64,000 nucleotides of DNA from Sweltsa coloradensis (Eukaryota; Arthropoda; Insecta; Plecoptera; Chloroperlidae). This document shows positions 1 through 10,400 of this stretch, piece by piece. The notes below the pieces were generated by a model. It was given only the letters and a program-made list of their open reading frames with translations, searched no databases and was not told the origin of the DNA. Position 1 is the first letter of the stretch, and the number at the start of each line of letters is the position of its first letter. The position numbers and the translations under genes are program-made. Location: NCBI GenBank assembly GCA_024449915.1, contig JAMZAV010001426.1:1-64000 (forward strand), written 5' to 3'.

Positions 1-599
1 GATAATTTGAAGTCAAGAAACATGTCTGAAAAGTTTGCTGAATGAAAGAAGGCTTAAAATAACAGACAGAAATTGTGAATTTTTTTGGGCGGGACATAAC
101 CTCACTTTTGGAAATTATATTACCTAGATTTTTGGACAAAAGTGTGATAGCCTACAAGACTAGTTCAAAATTAAATTTTGAGAATCGGTTTTCTGGACAT
201 AGTTTCTAAACACCTTTAGCTACAACTTGACTATAGCTAAAATAGTTTTCTGAAAATAACAGTTGGTGTACGAATTTTTTTTGTCAAACGTTACAAATAC
301 GAGTTTTGTACCGTTTGACAAAAAAATTCGTACACCAACGGTTATTTTCAGAAAACTATTTTAGCTATAGTCAAGTTGTAGCTAAAGGTGTTTAGAAACT
401 ATGTCCAGAAAACCGATTCTCAAAATTTAATTTTAAACTAGTCTTGTATATCACACTTTTGTCCAAAAATCTAAATATAATTTCCAAAAGTGAGGTTATG
501 TCCCGCCCAAAAAAATTCACAATTTTTTTCCTGTTATTTTAAAGGCCTTCTTTCATTCAGCAAACTTTTCAGACATGTTTCTTCGACTTTCAAATTATC
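1..599. repeat. Large foldback (inverted repeat) A
   Basis: Bases 312-599 are a near-perfect reverse complement of bases 1-290, with a spacer of about 21 bp centred near 301. Pairs such as TTGTCAAACG at 281-290 and CGTTTGACAA at 312-321 mark the inner edge. The outer edge is GATAATTTG against CAAATTATC at 591-599. The left arm begins at the first base of the window, so the element may extend further. No ORF of note is present. It is probably a foldback or MITE-like transposon; a transcript would form a long hairpin. Confidence 0.85.
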
Positions 600-635
600 G
601 GCCAGAGGCGGTACAATAGCCTTAAGCAAACATAA

Positions 636-1167
636 TTTCTTCTAATGGAGATTATTTCGAATTTTTTAACAGAACCGTTAGCTTGTTTGCCTATAACAAT
701 TTACGCATTATAAATGACAAAATTATCAACAACTTTAAGTCTTCTCAACTTCAATTGACAAAAAACTACTGATCGGATTTCAACAAGAATTCTTCTCTAA
801 ATATGCAACCAACTAATAAGACAAGAAATAAGTTAATTTTCTCGATAGAAAAAGCACTGAACGAAATTTACAGCATCCGCACGTCAAAAGCGCATATTTT
901 AGATGAAAACACATACCATAGGGCCTGTTACCCTATGCTGTAAATTTTCGTTCTGTGCACTTTCTAGTCTAGAAAGTTTTTTTTTCTTGGCTAAGCAGTT
1001 CGATGAATTTTATTGAAAGGTGTCAAAATCCGATCACTAGGTTTTTGTCAATTGAAGTTGTTAAATTTAATTTCACAAAAAAATGTTATTTCAATAGGGC
1101 CTACGTACATTCGATAGGTAACACGTTAACGTCTGTCTAAAAATTCAAAATAATCGCTATTAGAAGG
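636..1167. repeat. Large foldback (inverted repeat) B
   Basis: A second inverted repeat follows foldback A after about 36 bp. The arm at 636-870 pairs with about 930-1167. Examples are CTTCTAATGGAGATTATTTC against the complement of 1145-1167, the ACTTCAATTGACAAAAA pair (about 748-765 and 1045-1062), and ATTTACAGCAT (about 866) against ATGCTGTAAAT (about 936). Arm identity is lower than in foldback A, which suggests greater age. The sequence is unrelated to A. No coding potential is seen. Confidence 0.75.
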
Positions 1168-2784
1168 AATGATATATTTGCTAAATATTTTCCTCTTTTA
1201 AAAATGTTTTCCCAATAATGAATAGGGTAAAAGTTGGAGCGTGATAAGTTGTGCGACGTTCAGCAGGCGTCCACTTACGAGGGTTGCTTGTCCATCAGTT
1301 GGTTTGGTTTATTTGGATAAAGGATGCGTCAACCGTTAGGTCATAATGCACCACTCTAAACTAAGGGGGAGGGGAGGAGGGGCCCATGCTGGTCAGAACC
1401 AGCCACCAGCCACGGGTAAGGGGAGGGGAGGAAAGGGGGTTCTCACGTCGCGGTCGTCATTGTCTTCGTCATCGTGTCATTGTTGTCATCGTCGTCGAGG
1501 AGTCGTCAAGGGAAGGGGGCAAGGTCTGGGTTCAAAGCGGAGAATACTCCTCATTCTCCTGGATTTGTGACGTAGTTGCTAGTTGCCTATATCTATAGAT
1601 AGGCCTAGAAGCACTAGGCCTAGAAGCACTAGGCCTATGAACAATTAAATTGTAAGCTACTATCAGCTAGGCTAGCTAAGCCTATATAAGTATACTAGTA
1701 TGGGTCTAGGCTCCTGCGCGAAGATGCAAAGCATAGGACCAAAGATGCCAGATGGTAACCCTAACGTCGGCTAAGTCTAGCCTAGGCCCTACCTAGACTC
1801 CACAAAAGATTGTGATGTTGGGATGGAGGGGGCTAAGCCATATGGGCCAAGGCCTACACAAAGGCTTAAGCCTAGGGATAAAGCCTAGGGCTAAAGCCTT
1901 GCCTAGGCAATATTAAATAGGCCTACACAAAGGCTAGGGCCTAGTGTACAGCCTAGGCCTAGGGGAGGGCTATTAGGCAGCGGCATATAATCACCTTTTC
2001 ACCAGCTCTTGCACCGCCTCCAGTGTAAAAATCAGTCTTTCTTGCCAAGAAACTGAAAATTGTATCTAGGAGCTGAAAATGAAAGAAAATAACTCATTGA
2101 TATTGGTAGGGGCCAATTAATTTGGAAACAAGAGCATTCAGCAATGACGGCCTTAACCTAACTTGTACTGCAAGGTACACGGCCAAATACAAACCTCTTG
2201 CACGCCGCCTTCATGTTGCTGAGCCATAGCCAACAACATCGAGTCAAACTGCTCAGCGCGAGACGTCATGATTAATAAGTAACACAATAATCGGAATAAT
2301 TGAAAATTAAGTAAATGACTTTCGTTTTCCAAAGTTAGGAAACGCCTGAAATGACGCACGCACGTTGAAAATTTGTTTGTTTGGAAAGAGGCGCACGTAG
2401 AAACGTGATTTGTGAGTTGAACACAAGTGGCGCATTCTTGTAGAATCTTGTACCAAACAATGTGCATCAAGGGCAAGGAGGTCGTGTAACCTTGCGGCGG
2501 CAAGTCAAACTACTAGCAGCGGGAGTTTATAAGCGTCGACGTTGGCAGCCATTATGCGGGAAAATAATGATCATAACCAACAATTAAAACAAAATAAATT
2601 TTCCAAACTAATTTATTTTATTTTTTAATCTTATTTATTTACTCCCTGATGGTAAAAAATTGTTAATATGCCATTAAACAATAGTTTCTGATTTCCGAAA
2701 TATCATAATACGGTAGCCAAAATTAATTGTTTTGGGGTTCGTGTTACTTTTTAACATTGGCATCACTGTTTTAGTTATGTGCTT
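1168..2784. other. Gene-free stretch with low-complexity DNA
   Basis: No gene is recognised here. The stretch holds a purine-rich GGGGAGG tract (about 1365-1440), a degenerate GTC/TCG trinucleotide tract (about 1446-1510) and a dense cluster of AGGCCTA/CTAGGCC palindromes (about 1595-1975). The last includes a 17-bp tandem duplication at about 1604-1637. A 116-codon minus-strand ORF at 2153-2503 has no recognisable domain and is probably chance. Bases 2520-2565 are CpG-richer and could be a promoter, but nothing supports that directly. Confidence 0.5.
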
Positions 2785-2896
2785 CAAGGTCTACTACATC
2801 TCCGCCACCTGGCGGAGGCTCGTCTAACTCGCTCGTGTGGCCACTAGGTTAGAGAGTTAGACGATCCTCCGCTAGGCGGAGATCCAGCAGACCTTG
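2785..2896. repeat. Hairpin of about 45-bp arms
   Basis: The arm at 2785-2830 and the arm at 2854-2896 are inverted copies (CAAGGTCTACTACATCTCCG against the complement of CGGAGATCCAGCAGACCTTG), separated by about 23 bp. Each arm also contains its own small palindrome (TCCGCCACCTGGCGGA; TCCGCTAGGCGGA), so the folded form would be a branched hairpin. It is probably a very short MITE or foldback. Confidence 0.75.
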
Positions 2897-3981
2897 ATGT
2901 GCTTCAACGTTGGTAATCTGGGTAAAATTTGGGCCAAAAAAAGTCATGTAGATGGCAGCACTACAAAAAACCAACAGGCGGATCATGCGGTATTAAAGTG
3001 ATCGCACTCCATCTCCACTCATGTATTTTCGGTGCAATTTGTCCAATCCAAATAATAATCTGTAATGTCAGAAAAACCCTAAGGTTAGGTGGGACGAAGT
3101 TTTAAGGTTTATATGTGATGGCCTACGGCCGTAGGCCTATAATTAAGGAGGGGGAAGGTGTTTAGGAAGCAAATCACGTAGCCTAGCCTACTAGGGCCTA
3201 GGCTAGGCCTACGGTCCTATGCTGTGGGATTAAAGGCGAAACAGACTGCTTTGAGATTTTACACTTTGTTTACAAACCTAAAAATTTACGCCGCCTCACA
3301 AATTGGAAGTAGGCCTAAGTACAACAATACGTGATGATTTGACTAAACAGGTGCACAAGGCAGGTGCTTCTGGCCATTAACATTGCCTAGACTAGGCCTA
3401 CCTAGCCCTAGCCCTTAGTTCCTTCCTTTACCTATTTATTGTCTATTCTATTCAGTAATACAATTCAATGATTGTTACGAGGTACATATAGGCCTAGAGA
3501 ACCTGATTAGTTACGATTTACATCACCTCACTTGAAGATCAGCTGCACCGATCTTGAGAAGTGGCGGGCAAGCTAAAACTGACTGCAGGAACTTTGTATG
3601 TCCCAAGACCAAAGAAGGAAATGTGCTACGTTAAAGAAACGGCCGTTCCTGGTGAAGAAAAGAGTTTTAAGTGTACATTCTTGGCCTAGGGCCTAGGCTT
3701 ACGACTGTTTTTTTTTTATAACTAGGGCCTAGGGCGACTATAGTCTAGGCCTAGGCCAGCCCTACGCCCATTTTGACAGCTCGCGGCTAGGCCTACCCTA
3801 AAGGCATCTCTGCAAGGGCCTAGGCATAAGCAATGGATTTATATTTCTTCATTAACCTATTATTTTAAAATATTTTCTTGGTTTGTAAAGTATGAGCCAC
3901 ACACATAGGCCCTACATACTTCGTAATAGGCCTAGGCCCTATGCATAGGCTAGCCCTAGTAGTTTTCCCGATTTTCAATAC
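2897..3981. other. Probable THAP gene intron or downstream region, rich in TAGGCCTA
   Basis: No second THAP exon could be identified. Clusters of CCTAGGCCTA palindromes lie at about 3120-3230, 3380-3420 and 3680-3960. A short plus-strand open frame at about 3558-3690 reads as plausible protein (it includes TLYVPRPKKEMCYVKE), but it has no domain and no matching partner exon, so it is left unassigned. Confidence 0.4.
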
Positions 3982-4101
3982 GTGTGCCCATCTATTTCTA
4001 AGCGTCAGGTCTTTAGGAAAAAGATGGAAACACACACCTTTCCCCTTACTGTTGCATTTAGGAACGGAGCAGTAGCTATTACAAACATTCGTATTTGCCA
4101 T
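3982..4101 (-). CDS. THAP-domain protein, first coding exon (partial)
   Basis: The first 40 codons read as the N-terminal half of a THAP domain, a C2CH zinc-coordinating DNA-binding module of animal transcription factors and P-element-type transposases. The sequence shows the CSVPKC cysteine pair (C11, C16), the FHLFPKD block that follows in THAP proteins, and the R..RW segment (W38). The second half (the C-x2-H-F pair and the AVP box) is missing, so the domain must be completed by a later exon at lower coordinates. A donor at CAC|GTATTG (3982/3981) is proposed; a GTATGT further on is an alternative. The open frame runs on to 3865 without THAP features. The start ATG lies 306 bp from the UPRT ATG on the opposite strand. 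It could be a cellular THAP gene or a domesticated or decayed transposase; the single exon does not decide. Confidence 0.72.
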
Positions 4102-4407
4102 AGAGACATAATAACGAAGTCAACGAGCCTTGTTTACTTATGGGATGATCGCCGCCAATTACAACCAATACCGCAATGCGTAGTACACGCGCCGCCGCCG
4201 CAGCGCTTCGATAGACTTTTTTTCGCGAATATCCTCACCGCAATCAGCTGGCTGCTGCTTTTGTCAAAAGTTGGACCACAGCCTGCTCGAATGGGATGAA
4301 CCCAACCCATTCGAGCAGGCGGTGAGTTGGACAAAAGGTCGTGACGAAGGGACGGACGTAGCAAGAAGTCACATTTCTGCACATTTCACAAAGAAGAAAG
4401 CGATACA
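4102..4407. promoter_or_regulatory. Bidirectional promoter region between THAP and UPRT, with a perfect hairpin
   Basis: These 306 bp separate the start codons of two divergent genes and must hold both 5' ends. The segment is more CpG-rich than its surroundings (about 4165-4220 contains repeated CGCCGCCG). It contains a perfect 15-bp inverted repeat GCCTGCTCGAATGGG (4281-4295) with its complement at 4306-4320 around a 10-base loop. Weaker pairing continues outward (TTGTCAAAAGTTGGAC against GTTGGACAAAAGG). No TATA box is evident. Promoter function is inferred from gene layout. Confidence 0.6.
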
Positions 4408-7400
4408 ATGGGAAGTGCTGGCGAATTAAACGGCATGATAGTGAAACAAAGTGAACAGAAATGTGATAAAACTGAAGAATATGGCCCTAATTTGAAAACT
4501 TTACCCACTAACGATCAAGTAAAAGAACTGCAGACAATATTACGTGATCGGTGAGCTACATAACCTATAAAGACTCTGTGCTAGCCTAGCCCCTCAACAC
4601 AAAAATTAACAAGGGCATCACATGCAAATTGAAAGTAGGCCTAAATGAATAACCACTTGCTTTGCGTACACCCTAAACTTTTGTGTGGTAGCGTAGGCCT
4701 AGTAGGCCTTCCAGTAGATTTTTGCAGGAGATGCTCGACCCCTAGACAATCCGAAACATATTTTGGAAATAACTAAAACATAATTCACAACATAGTTCTA
4801 AGGGGCAAGGTCTAAAGGCCGATGCACAATTGCCAGGTAACGAGAACGGGAGACGCTAACGATAAGGTCTTCGATGCACAACAGCCCGTGAAGCAAGCCG
4901 ACGGGAACAAATCAAATAACAAATGTGTTAATTATATTTTGTTATTCCGCTCATGTTTATTTAATTTATTTCGCATATTACTCGCGTATAAACCATCAAT
5001 CAGCTGATAAAATAGTTTTAGGACGTGCACATCTTGATTCCGATTGGTTCCGGTAACATAAAGAACGGGAACGTTACGGAAAGTTAAAACTTGGTGATGT
5101 TTCCCGTTGTCGTTGCCGGGATACGGGAACGACCGGCAACGGGAAGCTTTATTGTGCATCGTGTCGTAAGTTAACCTGTGATTCAACTTTCTTCCCGTTA
5201 TCGTTACCGGGCAATTGTGCATCGGCCTTAAGTCGCATGATGTTAGTCGAAGAAATGTGAGTCGTTTACAACTGTCTACGTATTAGACGCTCTCTTCTCT
5301 CTTTTTTCTCACTCGCACACACACAGCTCACTGTTAATTCTGATTGGCTCGTCGTAAGGCCTAGTCGTAAGAATTGGATTTTGGGCAATTCGTTACGACT
5401 TAGGACGAGTTGTGAACGTTTTGATTGCATCACATAGGTCCTCGGCAATACAAAATATTAGGCCTAAGACTTTGTGCCTTAGGCCTATGCCTTAGAACTA
5501 GCCTAGTTGTGAATTATGCTTTAGGTAGCCTAGGCCTAGGCCCTAGGTAGTCTGTGGCTGTTAAGTAATATAATTTTTCTGCTTTAGAAATACTACAAGG
5601 AGCGATTTTAAGTTCTACGCTGACCGATTGGTAAGTTAATTGAATTGGTTTGACTGCCTTGTATGACTAGGTGTATAGCACGCTGTTAAAACTGTTGGGA
5701 ATGTCTATCAGAGCACATTTAAAAAATATTGCTAATGGTAGATTTTTATTGGCTGACCCAAATAGGTACCTAACCATAGAAGCTTTTTTTGTCGTTTTTT
5801 CCAACGCTTGTTTAGGAGTCAGTTTTTTTATGTTGCCATGTAGGCCTAGGGTAGCCTACTCTGATTGCAAGATGCACGCAGATACCATCCTTTGTAAACG
5901 ACCTCCCAAAGATTTAATTAGGCCTACTACGTTTACATGCAGTTTTGAAGAAGTTTTTACTTGAATCAAAACTAATTCGACGTCCGTCCGTAATGTAACT
6001 TAGGCCTAGGGGCCTACATGTACTGGTTTCAAAACTTTTTCAAAACTGTTTTTAGTTACCGCTGTGAAGTTGGTGACATACATGACGGTTTTGAATATAG
6101 TTTTGAAGTCAAACCCAAGAAAATGATTTTGACTTGAACCGAGTCATTAACCCAGTTTCGAAGCGTAATAATGTCTACATGCCGTTTTGAAATCGATTTC
6201 AAACTTTCATGTATACGTAGGCCTAGTCAATATTTGGGGTAAAAATTGGTGGTTGAAAATGTCTAGATTGGCCCTGAAAAGTGAAGGGTTACTCAGCAAT
6301 GTTTTAAGCCATTTTTCCGTTGAAAAAAAAACACTAAAAAAACTTAATGCAGTAATTGGATTTTTAAACAGGCGCACACAACACAAAAGTTCACAAAATA
6401 AAACTCTAAACAACAGACACTAACTATACGTAACAAACAACCACCATCACCTCCACACTCGGGATCTTCGAAGTTTGAACGCAAATCCGTGCTACTAACT
6501 AGGCCTCCCCGAATCCCAAAATGAAATTTGCTGCACAACTAAATGGGGGGCAATGCCTCCAGCCCCCTTAGGGCTTTGCCCCTGGACCCCAAGAACAAAA
6601 CGCACCAAAGCACGAAGCACTTCCGCTATCGCTGAGTGATTCTTCACAATTACCTTAGATTGTTCCTACTAGTGATGGGAATTTTCATGAAAATTTTTTT
6701 CGTTGAAAATTTTGCTTTAATTTTTTTTTTACAATTTCCTCTTTTATTAGGTATACTAGTTGATTGGAGGGCCTATATCACAAAATTATATATAGGCCTA
6801 TACAAAATTACAAACACATTTTACAGACCTAATAAAATAGTTCCTTTCCTCCTAGTTCCTCACTCAGGGATACAAAGTTGCCAGGGATGGGTATAAAACA
6901 TGGGCTACTGGTGATAATTGTTTTATTAAATATCATTGTACATAACAATATAATATGTACTCAGCAAACACAATAAAAAAAACAATAAAACAAACAAACA
7001 AATATTCAAGCCTTGTTGAAAATTTTCTCAAGAATTGTTCAGAAAATTTTGAAAATTTTCAACGTTCCATCACTAGTTCCTACCGAACATAATTTTAATT
7101 TCTTACCTCAGATTCGTCTAGTGATTGAAGAGAGTTTGAATCAACTTCCGTTTTCAAAATGCGAGATAACGACACCAACTGGCGCAACCTACAAGGGTCT
7201 GAAATACCAAAAAGGCAACTGCGGCGTCAGCATAGTGCGGAGTGGGGAAGCAATGGAGCAGGTAGGTTTTGGTTTCAAGAGATGCACTCTTTTCTTTTTA
7301 ACTGGGCAATGTTCTTAAATTCTGGTTGTAGAGTTTTGGTAAAGGATAGGCTCACATCAGCTTACCTTAGAGGTTTGATGGAAGCATATTTGAGATACCT

Positions 7401-10400
7401 AGGGCCTATGAGAGTAAAATATAGGCCTTAACACAGCTTTTTGTTTCAATTTCTTCCTGTTTTAAATTGTTTGTTTGTGAAGGCTTCAATCTATAAGCCT
7501 ATAATTTTCTGTTACTAGTTTTCTCTCAAATTTGTCGGCTTACATCACACCTTCAAGTTAAGCTGTTGGATTCTATGCCAACCCTCTAGACTTCAGCCAA
7601 TTGGCAACCTTCAACATAATGTAGGCCATCCATGTGTAACGTTAAATTTTAAATCTACCGATACCCAGTGTTCTCCCCAGGAAAAAATGTTCACTGGGTA
7701 TACCATAAACATTGCCAAGTAGGGCCAAAAATTAGTGGGGGTCCGGGGGCTTGCTCCCGGAAAAAATTTGAGATCCTAGATTCGATTTGGTGAGTTTTAG
7801 AGGTTTTCGAAGCCCTTTTAAAGTAGCTTGCTTTAGTTGGTTTAGTGGTATGAACATTTCAAATTTGATTGAAATCATAGTCTAAGCCAAGGTTGCCGTT
7901 TTTACGGATTTTATCCGTTTTAACGGATTTTGAGGGTGCAAAACGGATACACGGGATTTTTAGTCTTATTTTCGGAATTTAGTTAATTACGTTTTCTATG
8001 CTTATTTTCGTATATTTGAATCTGCGCGGGCTAATTTCGATTGAAACATTGAAGGCGGGGCGATAATCGATTCGACTTTCGATAGGGGGCGGAGCAAGGG
8101 CGGAGCCCAAATCCTAGACTCCTAGACATTGTAGGAACTGCTTCTGCTTGCTTTTGGGAGTGGGAGGAGCCAGAACAAACAATGAAGATGGAGCCTACAC
8201 CCAAATTTTTTTTCTTTTGTTTTTGTTTATAAAGTTTGGATTATGTGATCATAAACGTGAAAAAGAATTGGTATATGATTAAAATGTTATTAACAAGTTC
8301 TGCAAGACTGCAATGTTATTAATAAACACAAAAACATGGGCCTAGGTCAAAATTTTGATGGAACATTTCCCAAAGTGGACTTCAACGGGAAGATTGGTCC
8401 GCATGTACCAGGAATTTCCTCCCCTCTTTACCACCACCACCCTTTCCCGGCCGAGCAGAGTGGACAAGAGGTAGATCGTATCTATTGTAATAGTCGCTCG
8501 ACCCTTCTATTGATGGTCTCGAAACCATCCAATTAAAATTATTTTCGCTTGAATAGAGATAAATCCTTCCTTCCTTTCATTCGTAGACTGTTGTAATTTT
8601 CCTTTAAATGCCCTTTAATGTTAATAATTTTTAATTAATGTTTCACTGAAGTAAAATCAACACGAAAAGGTTTTGAATGCTAAAAATTGATTGAAAAACA
8701 AAGAACTTAACAGTATAATATACAACACACTTCTTCATCAGAAGTGCTAAGAATATTTTGTAAAACATTGTTTGTTCTCCATCCCAAATTTTTTTCGGGT
8801 TTAAAAACATTTTCGTGTTAATTTTATTTCAGGGGAAACATTTAAATTAAAATCATAACATTTAAGAACACTTAAAAGGTAAATTACAAAAAGTTTATGT
8901 AATGAAAAGAAAATTAATTAATTTCTATTCAATGGTTTAGGACCATCAATAGAAGGGTCGAGGATAGGTAAGATCTAAATCTTGTGCACTCTGCCCGTCC
9001 GGGAAGGTGGTGGTGGTTTAAAGAGGGGAGGAAATTCCTGGTACCTGCGGACCAATCTTCCCGTGAAGTCCACTTTAGGGCCTAGCCCAGCCTAGGCGGC
9101 TAGGGCTAGGGGCTAGGCCTAGGCCTAAGAATTTTTTTAAACCCGGTCAGATTTAAAACAGATTTCTGTAAATAAGTAACATTTTTCATTTTTATGCAAT
9201 CTTAATTAAAGCAACCACGGGCGTTTCTGGCTCATTTATTCTCGTCTGTGCATAGGCCTAGGCCTAGCAACTTTTAGGTTATGATGGTAACAAATATAAA
9301 CATAACATTTTGCCATTTTATAGTTTGATCAATGAAATTAACGTTTTTAGACTTTTCACGGATTTTTGCGGATTTTAATGTCCTCCAACAGGATTTTTTT
9401 AAATGTCAGTGGGAGCCATAGTCTAAGCCTATTTTCCCCTTTGTAATTAGGCTATGTGAATTGTAGTCCTATTGCTACAATGAGTACAATAGGCCCTTAT
9501 AAAGGTGATGATGTTATTCTTTCTAAGTGTTTATTATCTAAGATTTGTAGGTTTACAATTACTACAACTTGAAACATTGTTGTATTTGATGACTTCATTT
9601 TTATTACTTTAAAATTCGTCCTAGCAATCAATAAAATTGAAAATTGCTAAAATTGTTCACTTGTGTTGTGTGTGCTCCTTGTGTGCTGTGAATGTTCACG
9701 ATCATAGCGATGATTGCCATTTTGCCAACTTATGTGTTTCGTTTAAATGCATTCCTTGTCGGTTTCTATACTATCAGCGAGATTAGTCTCCACGATTTTG
9801 TTTACAATCTGCGTTACAGTTTAGAGATGGGACGTTTAAACGTTCAGTGAACGGTTAGAGTTTAAATTCGCACGGCGGTCCGGGCCTGGGGAGAACACTG
9901 CGATACCTACCGGTACTGTAAAGTCTTGTTTCTGTATGAGTGGACAAAGAGATGGGGGTAACATACCACCATAAAAAAAACATTCACTCTTGTTAAAGGG
10001 GTTACGAGATTGTTGTCGTTCGATCCGGATCGGGAAGATTCTCGTGGAGTCAGATGCTGACACCCACGAAGCGAGGGTCGTTTACGCTCGGTTTCCGGAG
10101 GACATCTGCCAGAGGAAAGTGCTGCTCATGTACCCCATTATGAGTAAGTTCCACCTCACTATGTGATGGGTTTCCATTTATCGACCCAGAGGCCTATTCT
10201 CAGTGGTTAATTTCTAAAATAATAAGTGGGCGGACGCTCAATGCGGCACACTTTCGGTTGGGGCGGTCCAACTATGAAAATGAACGATAGGTAGGCCCAG
10301 TAATAAATAACCAACTTGTAGCTAATGATTTATATTTTATAAATACAGATTTACATTACCGTATTTAAAAATGTAGGCCTACCGCCGCCTACTCACATGT

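Noticed and set aside
1346..1598. Overlapping ORFs rich in Gly, Arg and Ser
   Set aside because: They arise from a purine-rich GGGGAGG tract and a GTC trinucleotide tract, i.e. low-complexity sequence.
2153..2503. 116-codon minus-strand ORF containing KFSTCVRHF, reminiscent of a THAP C-x2-H-F end
   Set aside because: Preceding residues lack the THAP W-x-P spacing and no acceptor in phase with the THAP exon could be supported. The resemblance is too short.
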